From Clostridia bacterium (lineage in GTDB: Bacteria > Bacillota > Clostridia > Oscillospirales > Acutalibacteraceae), in contig JAFSDL010000017.1 of the NCBI GenBank assembly GCA_017436285.1, forward strand, positions 1-49,215: DNA of 49,215 bases, read 5' to 3'. The notes under the pieces are model-generated. The model made no database searches. It saw nothing but the letters and a program-made list of their open reading frames with translations, and was not told where the DNA came from. Positions 1-8,283 of the stretch are shown piece by piece. Numbering within the stretch: position 1 is the first letter of the stretch; every line of letters begins with the position of its first letter. Made by a program: the position numbers and the translations under genes.

Positions 1-41
1 AAAACTCAAAAAACAGGAAAAATTAATGTTTTATGCTACGA

Positions 42-189
42 ACAAACCTCGCCACTCGACGTACCTTTGTACGCCTTCGGGCAAATCCCGATAAGCCTGA
101 AGCCTTATCGGGACTCGGTTTGTCCGTTCTGCATCTTTTTTCCTATCCCCGAAAAGATGCTGTAAAAAAATTTGTCGTTTTTTTACAGC
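42..189. repeat. Nested palindromic intergenic element
   Basis: Four nested or adjacent inverted repeats fill this stretch. An outer 7-bp pair ACAAACC/GGTTTGT lies at 42-48 and near 117-123. It encloses a small hairpin at 60-64/69-73 and a 10-bp stem at 86-95/104-113 (core CCCGATAAG). A 9-bp stem follows at 131-139/152-160 (GCATCTTTT). The last is a perfect 12-bp stem at 159-170/178-189 (GCTGTAAAAAAA). The last two share three bases and so are mutually exclusive. The block is more GC-rich than nearby intergenic DNA. It may be a dispersed palindromic repeat or the 3' end of an upstream gene; I see no second copy in this window. The final stem could act as a terminator for a gene left of the window. 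Confidence 0.55.
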
Positions 190-256
190 CCCTTTTGTAT
201 TTTATGTAAAAAATTGACAATACTATTTTTGAAATAATATTTATGGAGGTATATAA

Positions 257-1318
257 ATGAATTTCAAAAAAATGTTGTCGTTGGTTTTAGTTGTGGTTTT
301 ATGCCTTTCTGTTTTTAGCGCTTGCGGTGAAAATAAACAGAACACAACCACAACAACTACCGAAATCACGGGTCAGAGTACAGGCAAAACAATCGCTTTG
401 GTTGGTGAAAATGAGGATTCAGGCTTTTATAAAAATCTGAAAAAAGGTGCAGAGGAAGCGGCTAAAAAATATGGCTTTACCCTTGAATATATGGGAACTG
501 AGGAGAATACCGAAAATATTGTCACAGCCCATATTTCAAGCTTGGAAAAGGTTATAAGCAATGATGCTTCGGGCGTTGTTATTATACCGAGAGGCGAGGG
601 CTATAGTGAAATTTTCGGTAAGTTATATGATGAGAAAATTCCTGTTGTTCAGATTGATGCATTAACAGAGGATGATTTTGAAAAAATTGAAGGCAATAAG
701 AAAAATCCTGTTGTTTCAATGGTTTCAACCTCATATAAGGAGGCGGGTGCTTTCTGTGCAGAAAAGCTTTTTGAAGAGGTAAAGGAAGATATTAAAAAAT
801 CAGAAGGCACATTCGTTATAGGGGTAATTGAAAGAGATGACAGTGCTTCCGATGAAGAAAAAGCAACGGGCTTTGTTGAAAAATTCAGTGAATTGGCAGA
901 TGCAGATTCTGAAATAAAAGATAAATATAAAATTGAAACAGAGTCTGAAAGTGCAGTTGAAAATTCTTTATCTGAGCTTGAAGAAATTGAGGTTAAAGCG
1001 GTTTTTATAACCCATCCGAGTATTGCAGATAAAGTAAGTGATATGGTTTCTGCAGAAGCGGAAAAATATAAAAATATTGTATTTTGCGGATTCGATTCAG
1101 GTGCAAAGCAGTTAAAGTGGCTCGAAAATGAAAATACCGCAAAATTTATTGGTGGCGTGGCTCAGGATGCCTATAATTTAGGCTATAATGCGGTTGAACA
1201 ATGTGTTTTTTCAATTCAGGGAAAAGAAGTCAAGAGCGAAATTACTATTGAAGCCAAGTGGTATGATGAAACCAATCTTGATAAAATGAAGGAGGATAAT
1301 TTGATTTTTGAGAAATAA
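257..1318 (+). CDS. Substrate-binding lipoprotein, periplasmic-binding-protein type 1 (sugar ABC-type)
   Basis: A 353-residue lipoprotein. The N-terminus is Lys-rich, then hydrophobic, and ends in the lipobox FSAC with the lipidated cysteine at 23. A Thr/Asn-rich linker follows (about 25-45). The rest (about 46-350) looks like a RbsB-type binding fold: a beta-strand start ending in LVGENEDSGFYKNLKKGAEEAAKK, a DASGVVIIPRG segment, and a late GFDSGAKQLKW segment. Such proteins bind sugars or related small ligands outside the membrane. The start is set by the GGAGGT just upstream of the ATG. No permease or ATPase genes adjoin it, so it is an orphan receptor here and its ligand is unknown. A hairpin terminator follows directly. 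Confidence 0.8.
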   Translation: MNFKKMLSLVLVVVLCLSVFSACGENKQNTTTTTTEITGQSTGKTIALVGENEDSGFYKNLKKGAEEAAKKYGFTLEYMGTEENTENIVTAHISSLEKVISNDASGVVIIPRGEGYSEIFGKLYDEKIPVVQIDALTEDDFEKIEGNKKNPVVSMVSTSYKEAGAFCAEKLFEEVKEDIKKSEGTFVIGVIERDDSASDEEKATGFVEKFSELADADSEIKDKYKIETESESAVENSLSELEEIEVKAVFITHPSIADKVSDMVSAEAEKYKNIVFCGFDSGAKQLKWLENENTAKFIGGVAQDAYNLGYNAVEQCVFSIQGKEVKSEITIEAKWYDETNLDKMKEDNLIFEK

Positions 1319-1325
1319 ATTAAAT

Positions 1326-1359
1326 GAGTGTATTCAATCAGAAATGACTGAATACACTC
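1326..1359. terminator. Bidirectional intrinsic terminator between convergent genes
   Basis: A perfect 11-bp stem (GAGTGTATTCA at 1326-1336, its complement at 1349-1359) has a 12-nt loop and AT-rich flanks on both sides. It lies between the lipoprotein stop at 1318 and the stop of the opposing gene at 1364. Confidence 0.75.
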
Positions 1360-1363
1360 GTTA

Positions 1364-2194
1364 TTATTTGCAACCACAGTTATTGTTAGGTTTAAAATTC
1401 ATTTCGCAAGAGCAATCATTTGCATTTGGTGGGAAAAATTCGTCAATGGGGAAGCTGATTTTTCTGAAGGTATCACAGGGGTCTTCTGTATCACAACAGC
1501 ATTCCTTGGTGGGAACGCAGAAATCATAAGCAGGAATAAGCATCTGCACATCTCTTTCAAGCTGAACAATTGTGAAAATACCCAAGGTAACCTTAATTGC
1601 TTTTTCACCCTCACAGCAACCGAAATTGCCCTCAAAGCAACGACAAATATGATTGGGCACAGAATCACAGCAGTTGCCCATTGTGTTACAGCAATCACAG
1701 ATTCTGCAGATATTGGCATCAAGAATAATGGGGTCAACAACCTGTACCTTTGCTCTCGGGTTGGTGTTGCCGATAGGATTCTGGTCATCAAAGCCATCAC
1801 AAACAAAGCTTGATGAGAAGATTTTTACATTACCCTCGCTACCGTAAAGAATGCACTTTTTGTTAAAGGTTACAAGTCCTTCAAGAATAGTGGGTGAGGC
1901 AGTAGGGCAGGTGTAGGCATCAAGGCAAACCTTAACAAAAAATGTAAGGTCAACGGAATAGCAGCCCTTGTTGAAGGGCACCTTTTCAACCTCAACAAGG
2001 CAGTTAAGTATTTCAGCGGCTCTCGGGCGAACTGATGAAGCATTTTCGAGAATGCATTGACCTCTGTCGGTTAAATAAACTCTTAAATCCGTAAGGCAGT
2101 CCTTATCGGCGCAGGAGTCATAAACCCTGTTAGTATCAATGCAAATCGCTTCTTTGATATGGTGAAGGTCTGTAAAATTTTTGTTATCAGCCAT
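1364..2194 (-). CDS. Cysteine-rich protein of unknown function
   Basis: A 276-residue soluble protein with no signal peptide or membrane segment. It carries 29 cysteines by my count (over 10%), many paired or clustered: CRICDCC, GNCCD, HICRCFEG, GCCEGE, KECCCD and a CGCK C-terminus. The AGGAGGA at 2201-2207 sets the start at 2194; a longer reading frame to 2227 adds 11 residues without a good ribosome site. I do not recognise a named family. Cysteine pairs of this kind occur in spore coat and exosporium proteins and in metal-binding proteins. Since the organism sporulates, a coat role is a reasonable guess but unproven. It lies 83 nt downstream of the radical SAM gene on the same strand and may be co-transcribed with it. 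Confidence 0.75.
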   Translation of the reverse strand: MADNKNFTDLHHIKEAICIDTNRVYDSCADKDCLTDLRVYLTDRGQCILENASSVRPRAAEILNCLVEVEKVPFNKGCYSVDLTFFVKVCLDAYTCPTASPTILEGLVTFNKKCILYGSEGNVKIFSSSFVCDGFDDQNPIGNTNPRAKVQVVDPIILDANICRICDCCNTMGNCCDSVPNHICRCFEGNFGCCEGEKAIKVTLGIFTIVQLERDVQMLIPAYDFCVPTKECCCDTEDPCDTFRKISFPIDEFFPPNANDCSCEMNFKPNNNCGCK

Positions 2195-2277
2195 ATCTTT
2201 TCCTCCTAATATAAGTATTGAAGCCATAACTTTAACTTCACTACATAATATGAGGCTAAGTGGTTTATGTTACAAAA

Positions 2278-3162
2278 TTATACACCCTCTAAATTAAAAG
2301 GCGGAATATACTCTTCCTTTGCCGAAGATAATTCCTGCATAAAACCGTCTTCTATACCCGAGTTGAAAAGATATTCCTCAATTTCATCATATTCCTCTTG
2401 GATGAGCCTTCTGGATAATTCAGGGATATTGCAGGTTTTATTGGGCGTGAACTGGCTCATAAGACTGAAAAGCACTTCACCATCCTTGAAATTTTTCTTA
2501 ACCCAATCAATTACCTTCTTGGTGTTTTCAAGGTGGTTAGGTAGAATCAAATGGCGGATTATAACGCCCTTAGTCATAATTCCGTTATCACTAAACTCAC
2601 ATTTACCAACCTGCCTGAACATTTCCTTAATGGCATTGGTTGCAATTTCAAAATAATCAGGTGCTTCAGAGTATTTTAAAGCCAATTCGTCATCGCTGTA
2701 TTTTAAATCAGGCAGGTATATCTGTACCTTGTTTTCTAAAAGCTTTAATGCGTTTATGCTTTCATAACCCCCACAGTTATAAACAACGGGAACGGGGAGG
2801 GGCTCATTAAGTGATTCTGCGATTGGTTTAATAAAATGTGTTCCCGTAACAAGATTTATATTGTGTGCGCCTTGCTCAATCAATTCAAAATATATTTCTC
2901 TTAATCGCGCAACTGTTATTTCCTTACCCAAACAACCCTTGCTTATCTCTTCATTCTGGCAATAGGCACATTTCAGATTGCATCCCGAAAAGAAAATTGT
3001 TCCGCTACCTTTTGTACCGCTTATAGGTGGCTCCTCCCAGAAATGCAGGGCTGCTCTTGCTATTACGGGGCTTTCACCCATATTGCAAAAGCCCTTACCG
3101 GCATCGGTAAGAGCTTTTCTTTGAATATTACATTTTCTTGGACAAAGGTTACAGGTGAACAT
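2278..3162 (-). CDS. Radical SAM protein, PflX-like (COG1313 type)
   Basis: A 294-residue radical S-adenosylmethionine protein. The cluster motif CxxxCxxC appears as GCNLKCAYCQ. An N-terminal cysteine block, CNLCPRKC plus a later GFC, precedes it, as in the PflA-like proteins formerly called PflX. A glycine-rich NLVTGTHF segment fits the SAM-binding barrel. These proteins use a 4Fe-4S cluster to cleave SAM; the substrate of this subfamily is not known. I place the start at 3162, where GGAG lies 7 nt upstream. An upstream ATG at 3177 would overlap the preceding gene and lacks a ribosome site. The SH3-domain gene ends at 3164, so the two genes abut and are probably translationally linked. Confidence 0.85.
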   Translation of the reverse strand: MFTCNLCPRKCNIQRKALTDAGKGFCNMGESPVIARAALHFWEEPPISGTKGSGTIFFSGCNLKCAYCQNEEISKGCLGKEITVARLREIYFELIEQGAHNINLVTGTHFIKPIAESLNEPLPVPVVYNCGGYESINALKLLENKVQIYLPDLKYSDDELALKYSEAPDYFEIATNAIKEMFRQVGKCEFSDNGIMTKGVIIRHLILPNHLENTKKVIDWVKKNFKDGEVLFSLMSQFTPNKTCNIPELSRRLIQEEYDEIEEYLFNSGIEDGFMQELSSAKEEYIPPFNLEGV

Positions 3163-3163
3163 C

Positions 3164-3625
3164 TTATTGCTCCGCATCTGAAGTGGTTTTCTTATTTGAA
3201 GAAACAAGCTCAAGATAGTTCATTGAGAGCCATCCGCCTGTCTGCTCGTAAACAACATAGCCCCAGTCCTCCCAAATTGCAAGAACCTCAACCTCGTAAT
3301 CCTTAGGAACATAAATAAGTCTGTCAGAGGTGGTGTTAGGTTCAAGGCGAAGACCGAGAGGGTCATCCTTAGTAGCAACCTTATATTTACCGGGTTCATA
3401 AGAATATGATGTTTTGTTCTGCGATTTCTTTGTTGTGGAATTGTTGTTCATATCAGCAATAGAAGCAAGGTCGATTGAAACACCTTCCTCTGTTGAGTGA
3501 GTTGCAGTTACTTTTTCATCCTTGCTTGAGGATGCAGTAGCCACAACCGCAACAATAATTGCAATTAAAATAAGCACTGCAGAGATTATCAAAACAATAG
3601 TATTTTTGTTCTTTAATTTTTCCAT
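3164..3625 (-). CDS. Membrane-anchored bacterial SH3-domain protein
   Basis: A 153-residue protein with one N-terminal membrane segment (about 9-30), a Ser/Thr/Lys linker, and a C-terminal SH3b domain (about 80-145). The domain shows LGLRLEPNTTSDRLIYVPKD, then WEDWGYVVYE and GWLSMNYLEL, the usual SH3_3 pattern of RLEPN and GW. Such domains bind peptidoglycan or cell-wall peptides outside the membrane. It is the first gene of a minus-strand unit with the radical SAM gene. A promoter with an extended -10 lies about 50 bp upstream. The target and purpose are unknown. Confidence 0.82.
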   Translation of the reverse strand: MEKLKNKNTIVLIISAVLILIAIIVAVVATASSSKDEKVTATHSTEEGVSIDLASIADMNNNSTTKKSQNKTSYSYEPGKYKVATKDDPLGLRLEPNTTSDRLIYVPKDYEVEVLAIWEDWGYVVYEQTGGWLSMNYLELVSSNKKTTSDAEQ

Positions 3626-3670
3626 AAAAATTCTCCTGAAAACTATATTTCAAACACTTTAGCTAACATA

Positions 3671-3699
3671 ATTGTATCATTTTTTCTCAAGAAAATCAA
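3671..3699 (-). promoter_or_regulatory. Sigma-A promoter for the SH3-domain gene
   Basis: Read on the minus strand: TTGATT (3694-3699), a 17-bp spacer, then TACAAT (3671-3676). TGA directly precedes the -10, which makes it an extended -10. It sits about 46 bp upstream of the start codon. Confidence 0.6.
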
Positions 3700-3756
3700 G
3701 ACTATAAGCAATACATAAAAAATTGTATTTATAATGTGAAAAATAATATAAAAATA

Positions 3757-3786
3757 TTGATATTTTCTATATTATTATGGTATAAT
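3757..3786 (+). promoter_or_regulatory. Sigma-A promoter for the ruvC operon
   Basis: TTGATA (3757-3762), an 18-bp spacer and a perfect TATAAT (3781-3786) preceded by TGG (extended -10). It lies about 50 bp upstream of ruvC and is divergent from the SH3-gene promoter. Confidence 0.7.
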
Positions 3787-3837
3787 TATTTGAATTATAA
3801 TATGCGGTAGTGTTGCTTTGTGTAAGGCGGTGAAAAT

Positions 3838-4332
3838 ATGGTCATTTTTGGTATAGACCCGGGCTATGCAATTGTTGGTTGCGGTGTTGTAAGATATGAG
3901 AAAAACAACTTTTCTCTTATGGGCTACGGTGCAGTAACAACCCATAAGGATATGCCCTTTAATGAGCGTCTTACTAAAATTTATGACGATGTAACCGAGC
4001 TTTTGGAAAAATTCAAGCCTGATGCGGTCAGTATTGAAAGACTGTATTTCAACACTAACCAGAAAACCGCTATTGATGTTGCACAGGCACGCGGTGTTAT
4101 AGTTTTAGCAGTTGAAAAAGCAGGAATACCGATTTTTGAGTACACTCCCTTACAGGTTAAGCAAAGTATTGTAGGCTATGGCAGAGCAGAAAAGCAACAG
4201 GTTCAGGAAATGACAAGGATGTTTCTTCATCTTGATAAAATCCCCAAGCCCGATGATGCCGCTGATGCTCTTGCACTTGCAATCTGTCACGGTCACGCAA
4301 GTGATTCTCTGATGATAAAAAATAAAATATAA
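3838..4332 (+). CDS. ruvC: Holliday junction endonuclease RuvC
   Basis: RuvC is the dimeric nuclease that cuts Holliday junctions symmetrically after RuvAB branch migration. At 164 residues it is of normal length. The catalytic acidic residues are visible: D7 in FGIDPG, E67 in SIERLYF, and the C-terminal DDAADAL cluster at 139-143. The start has an AGGCGGTGA ribosome site. It heads the ruvC-ruvA-ruvB order and a long run of same-strand genes, with a good promoter upstream. The identification is firm. Confidence 0.97.
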   Translation: MVIFGIDPGYAIVGCGVVRYEKNNFSLMGYGAVTTHKDMPFNERLTKIYDDVTELLEKFKPDAVSIERLYFNTNQKTAIDVAQARGVIVLAVEKAGIPIFEYTPLQVKQSIVGYGRAEKQQVQEMTRMFLHLDKIPKPDDAADALALAICHGHASDSLMIKNKI

Positions 4333-4348
4333 AATATAAGGTGACTTT

Positions 4349-4960
4349 ATGTTCTATAGTTTAACAGGAAAAATAATATATAAGGATGAGCAAGCAATTG
4401 CAATTTCTTGCGGTGGTGTGGGCTTCAAATGCTTCACAACAAGAAATTCTCTTGCAAAGCTTTCCTTGCAGAGTAATGAGGTAACGGTTTTTACTCACCT
4501 CAATGTCCGTGAAGATGCCCTTGATTTATTCGGCTTTGCAACAAGTGATGAGCTTGATGCATTCAAGCTTTTGATAAGCGTTTCAGGTGTCGGACCGAAA
4601 GCCGCTCTGGCAATTCTTTCTGAGCTTACTCCCGATGCCTTTGCAGTTGCTGTAGCTTCAGGGGATGCAAAGGCAATTACTGCCGCAAACGGTGTCGGAC
4701 CTAAGCTTGCACAGAGGGTGATAATGGAGCTTAAGGATAAAATTGCTAATGTTGGTTTTATTTCAGAGGAAAGCAGTACGGTTTCAAGCGCAGTCAATAC
4801 TGCTAACTCAATGAGCAACACCTCTGAAGCAATTGCAGCACTTACCGCTTTAGGTTATTCTCAGACAGAGGCTTCTGTTGCGGTCAGTAAGCTTTCACCA
4901 AGTCTTTCCGTTGAGGAGCTTATTAAGGGCGCTTTGAAAAATATGACTTTGAGATTTTAA
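4349..4960 (+). CDS. ruvA: Holliday junction branch-migration subunit RuvA
   Basis: RuvA is the tetrameric junction-binding subunit of the RuvAB motor. At 203 residues it is of typical length. Domain I starts MFYSLTGKIIYKDE. The helix-hairpin-helix region shows LLISVSGVGPKAALAIL and AANGVGPKLAQRVIMELKDK. A flexible, Ser-rich linker (about 140-155) precedes the C-terminal RuvB-binding domain, with ALTALGYSQTEASVAV. It is 16 nt from ruvC and 12 nt from ruvB, so clearly co-transcribed. Confidence 0.97.
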   Translation: MFYSLTGKIIYKDEQAIAISCGGVGFKCFTTRNSLAKLSLQSNEVTVFTHLNVREDALDLFGFATSDELDAFKLLISVSGVGPKAALAILSELTPDAFAVAVASGDAKAITAANGVGPKLAQRVIMELKDKIANVGFISEESSTVSSAVNTANSMSNTSEAIAALTALGYSQTEASVAVSKLSPSLSVEELIKGALKNMTLRF

Positions 4961-4972
4961 TAGGAGTAGGAA

Positions 4973-6022
4973 ATGAACGATTTTTTTATTGCTGACGAAG
5001 AAAGAGTTATCGCTCCCGAATATATTTCAGACGATAATGAAATTGAAACCTCTCTTCGTCCCCATACTCTTGAAGAGTATATAGGGCAGGAAAAAGCGAA
5101 GGAAAACTTGAAAATATATATTGAGGCTGCAAAAAACAGACACGAGTCCTTAGACCATGTTTTGCTTTACGGACCTCCGGGATTAGGTAAAACCACTCTC
5201 GCAGGAATTGTTGCTAATGAAATGGGTGTGCAGATAAGAGTTACCTCAGGTCCTGCAATTGAAAAGCCCGGTGATTTGGCGGCACTTCTTACAAGCCTTA
5301 ATGATGGTGATATTCTCTTTATAGATGAAATCCATCGTCTTTCAAGGAGTATTGAAGAGGTTCTATATCCCGCTATGGAGGATTTTGCCCTTGATATCAT
5401 CATTGGTAAAGGTCCTTCTGCTCGTTCCATAAGGCTTGACCTTAAGAAATTCACGCTTATTGGTGCAACAACCCGTGCGGGTCAGCTTTCAGCCCCTTTA
5501 AGAGACCGCTTTGGTGTTATTTTAAGGCTTGAGCTTTATTCACCTGAGGAGCTTGCAAAAATTGTTAAGCGTAGTGCAGGTATTCTTAATATAGAGTCAG
5601 AGCAGGACGGTGCTTTGGAAATTGCCTCCCGCTCTCGCGGAACTCCCCGTATTGCCAACAGACTTTTAAAGCGTGCAAGAGACTATGCTCAGGTTATGGG
5701 TAATGGTATAATTACGGTGGAATCTGCGCAAAATGCACTTGAGAGAATGGAAATTGATGAATTGGGTCTTGACCTTGTTGACAGAAACCTTTTAAGAGCA
5801 ATGATTGAAAATTATAATGGCGGTCCTGTTGGTCTTGATACCATCGCTGCTATGATTGGCGAAGAAGCGGTAACTATTGAGGATGTTTATGAGCCCTATC
5901 TTATGCAGTTAGGCTTTTTAACAAGAACCCCAAGGGGCAGAAAGGTAACTGCTTTAGGCTACAGGCATTTAGGCTTTAACCCTGTAACAGACGATACACA
6001 AGGTACGTTTGATTCTTTTTAA
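4973..6022 (+). CDS. ruvB: Holliday junction DNA helicase RuvB
   Basis: RuvB is the hexameric AAA+ motor that drives branch migration. At 349 residues it is of family length. Walker A is GPPGLGKT (67-74) and Walker B is ILFIDEIHR. Sensor 1 lies in [10 protein letters not shown] and the arginine finger region is PLRDRFGV. The C-terminal winged helix includes TPRGRKVT. It begins 12 nt after ruvA and is followed by glmM after 21 nt. Confidence 0.97.
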   Translation: MNDFFIADEERVIAPEYISDDNEIETSLRPHTLEEYIGQEKAKENLKIYIEAAKNRHESLDHVLLYGPPGLGKTTLAGIVANEMGVQIRVTSGPAIEKPGDLAALLTSLNDGDILFIDEIHRLSRSIEEVLYPAMEDFALDIIIGKGPSARSIRLDLKKFTLIGATTRAGQLSAPLRDRFGVILRLELYSPEELAKIVKRSAGILNIESEQDGALEIASRSRGTPRIANRLLKRARDYAQVMGNGIITVESAQNALERMEIDELGLDLVDRNLLRAMIENYNGGPVGLDTIAAMIGEEAVTIEDVYEPYLMQLGFLTRTPRGRKVTALGYRHLGFNPVTDDTQGTFDSF

Positions 6023-6043
6023 TTTAATTCAGGAGTGTTTTTT

Positions 6044-7417
6044 ATGGGTAGACTTTTTGGTACTGATGGAGCAAGAGGCGTTGCTAATACAGAATTAACC
6101 TGTGAGCTTGCAATGGAAATAGGCAGAGCTGCCGCTATGGTGCTCACAAAGCATTCAAACAAGAGAAACAAGGTGCTTATCGGTATGGATACAAGAGCAT
6201 CCTCACAAATGCTTGAATCTGCAATTTCTGCAGGACTTTGCTCTGTTGGTGCAGATGTTATGCTTTTAGGCGAAATTCCTACCCCGGCAGTTGCATATCT
6301 TGTGAAAAAATATGAGTACGATGCTGCAGTAATGATTTCTGCATCACATAATCCTTGTGAATATAACGGTATTAAAATCTTTCAGGGCTCGGGCTTTAAG
6401 CTTCCCGATGCTCTTGAAGAGGAGATTGAGAGCATAATTCTTGATAAAGCTCAGGTACCTCCTGTTAAGGTTGGTGGTGAGGTTGGCAGAATAACCCGCT
6501 CGAAAACAGCCCGCACAGATTATATCAACTATCTTATTGATGTTGCAGAAACCGATTTGAATTCTAATAATTATAAGGATTTTGAAGGCTTGAGAATTGC
6601 AGTGGACTGTTCAAATGGTTCTTCCTCTGTTACCGCGCCACAGATTTTTATGAATCTTTGTGATGATTGCTTTTTCATAGCTTCTCATCCCAATGGTACA
6701 AATATCAACGAAAAATGCGGCTCAACCCATCTTGAAATTCTGCAGGATTTTGTTGTGAGAAACAAATGCGATGTTGGTCTTGCTTTTGATGGCGATGCGG
6801 ACAGATTCCTTGCAGTTGATGAAAATGGTAATGTTGTTGACGGTGATAAATTAATTGCTATTTTTGCGAAGTATATGCAAGAAAAAGGCACCTTGAAGAA
6901 TAATACCGCAGTTGTTACTGTTATGAGTAATATGGGCTTTTTCAAGTTCTGTGAAGATAACGGCATTAATTGTGAAAAAACCAAGGTCGGCGACAGATAT
7001 GTTCTTGAAAATATGCTTGAGAATGATTATGTAATCGGTGGTGAACAGTCAGGTCATATTATTTTCAAGGATTTTGCCACAACAGGTGATGGTCAGCTTT
7101 CTGCCCTGAAGCTTCTTTGTATTATGAAGGCAACGGGTAAAAAGCTTTCTGAATTAGCATCAGTTATGCAGGTGTTTCCTCAGACCCTTGTTAATGTTCG
7201 TGTATCTGATTTCGGTAAAGCAAGATTCCCGAGAGATGAAGAAATTAAGAATGCAATAGCTACCGCAGAAAAAGAGCTTGGTAACGATGGTAGAGTTCTT
7301 GTCCGCGTTTCAGGTACAGAACCCCTTGTACGAGTTATGCTCGAGGGTAAGGATGAAGAAAAGATAAACACACTTGCGCAGGAAATTGCACAGGTTGTTA
7401 AGGAGAGATTACTTTAA
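6044..7417 (+). CDS. glmM: Phosphoglucosamine mutase GlmM
   Basis: GlmM converts glucosamine-6-phosphate to glucosamine-1-phosphate on the way to UDP-GlcNAc for peptidoglycan. It has 457 residues. It starts MGRLFGTDGARGVAN. The phosphoserine loop is ISASHNP (catalytic Ser near 101), the metal loop is FDGDADR, the sugar-binding loop is GGEQSGH, and the phosphate-binding loop is RVSGTEPLVRVM. The ATG at 6044 has AGGAG 8 nt upstream; a GTG at 6035 lies inside that site and is unlikely. The stop overlaps the next start as TAATG. Confidence 0.96.
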   Translation: MGRLFGTDGARGVANTELTCELAMEIGRAAAMVLTKHSNKRNKVLIGMDTRASSQMLESAISAGLCSVGADVMLLGEIPTPAVAYLVKKYEYDAAVMISASHNPCEYNGIKIFQGSGFKLPDALEEEIESIILDKAQVPPVKVGGEVGRITRSKTARTDYINYLIDVAETDLNSNNYKDFEGLRIAVDCSNGSSSVTAPQIFMNLCDDCFFIASHPNGTNINEKCGSTHLEILQDFVVRNKCDVGLAFDGDADRFLAVDENGNVVDGDKLIAIFAKYMQEKGTLKNNTAVVTVMSNMGFFKFCEDNGINCEKTKVGDRYVLENMLENDYVIGGEQSGHIIFKDFATTGDGQLSALKLLCIMKATGKKLSELASVMQVFPQTLVNVRVSDFGKARFPRDEEIKNAIATAEKELGNDGRVLVRVSGTEPLVRVMLEGKDEEKINTLAQEIAQVVKERLL

Positions 7418-8283
7418 TGCGAGTTTCTGACTTTTGGAAGGATTACGAGCTTATAGATTGTTCCGATGGTGAGCGCCTTGAGAGATGGGGAGATATTTTT
7501 CTCATAAGACCTGACCCTCAGGCACTCTGGAACACAAACAGAACAAATCCTATGTGGAAAAAGGCTCACGCAAGATACCACCGTTCAAATCAGGGTGGTG
7601 GATCATGGGAGTTTTACAGACAAATTCCTGAGGTGTGGCAGATTGGCTACAGAGATTTAAAATTCAATCTTAAGCCAATGGGCTTCAAGCATACGGGTGT
7701 TTTTCCCGAGCAGGCTTGTAACTGGGATTTGGTTGCAGATATTATTGAAAAAAGCGGAAGAACAGATGTTAAGGTTCTTAACCTTTTTGCATATACAGGT
7801 GCTGCAACGGTTTCTGCTCTTTTAAAGGGGGCTTCCGTTGTTCACGTTGATGCATCAAAGGGTATGGTGCAATGGGCAAAGGAAAATGCAGCATCATCAG
7901 GTGTTGCAGACAGAAGTGTCCGTTGGATTGTTGATGATTGTATGAAATTTGTTGCCCGTGAAATCAGAAGGGGCAATAAATACGACATTATAATTATGGA
8001 CCCGCCATCCTATGGCAGAGGGCCCGGTGGCGAGGTCTGGAAGCTCGAAAATGAAATTTACGGCTTTGTTAATCAATGCTGTGAGCTTTTAACGGAAAAT
8101 TCTCTTGCTGTTCTTATTAACTCCTATACTGCAGGTGTTTCTCCCGCAGTTATGAGCTACATATTAAATTCAACAGTAGCAAAGCGCTTCGGAGGATTTG
8201 CTACCGCAGATGAAATCGGTCTTAAGGTTACTGATAGCGGTCTTGTTCTTCCTTGCGGTTCTACTGCAGTGTGGAAAAAATGA
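7417..8283 (+). CDS. Class I SAM-dependent methyltransferase (RlmI/RlmK-like, COG1092 type)
   Basis: A 288-residue Rossmann-fold methyltransferase. Motif I is NLFAYTGAAT (122-131), followed by an acidic VVHVDASKGM strand. The catalytic-type motif is MDPPSYGRG (from about 194), common in nucleic-acid methyltransferases. It resembles the C-terminal half of the 23S rRNA m5C methyltransferase RlmI but lacks the N-terminal PUA domain. The substrate, probably rRNA or another RNA, is inferred. It overlaps glmM by one base and the next gene by ATGA, so it sits in a translationally coupled run. Confidence 0.85.
   Translation: MRVSDFWKDYELIDCSDGERLERWGDIFLIRPDPQALWNTNRTNPMWKKAHARYHRSNQGGGSWEFYRQIPEVWQIGYRDLKFNLKPMGFKHTGVFPEQACNWDLVADIIEKSGRTDVKVLNLFAYTGAATVSALLKGASVVHVDASKGMVQWAKENAASSGVADRSVRWIVDDCMKFVAREIRRGNKYDIIIMDPPSYGRGPGGEVWKLENEIYGFVNQCCELLTENSLAVLINSYTAGVSPAVMSYILNSTVAKRFGGFATADEIGLKVTDSGLVLPCGSTAVWKK

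Noticed and set aside
214-243. Promoter for the first lipoprotein gene based on TTGACA at 214-219
   Set aside because: No acceptable -10 at proper spacing leaves room for the ribosome site; the true promoter may be further upstream.
1308-1529. Plus-strand 73-residue frame overlapping the terminator
   Set aside because: It runs through the hairpin at 1326-1359 and into the antisense of the cysteine-rich gene, with no ribosome site.
1399-1806. Second minus-strand frame of 135 residues inside the cysteine-rich gene
   Set aside because: It is out of frame with the gene that has the AGGAGGA site and has no support of its own.
2195-2277. Sporulation sigma promoter (sigma-E/K) before the cysteine-rich gene
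   Set aside because: A CATATTATG sequence is present on the minus strand, but it does not fit the consensus and spacing well enough to call.
8253-8279. Longer N-terminus for EcfA1 from a TTG at 8253
   Set aside because: It lies inside the methyltransferase gene without a ribosome site; the ATG at 8280 gives the normal protein start.
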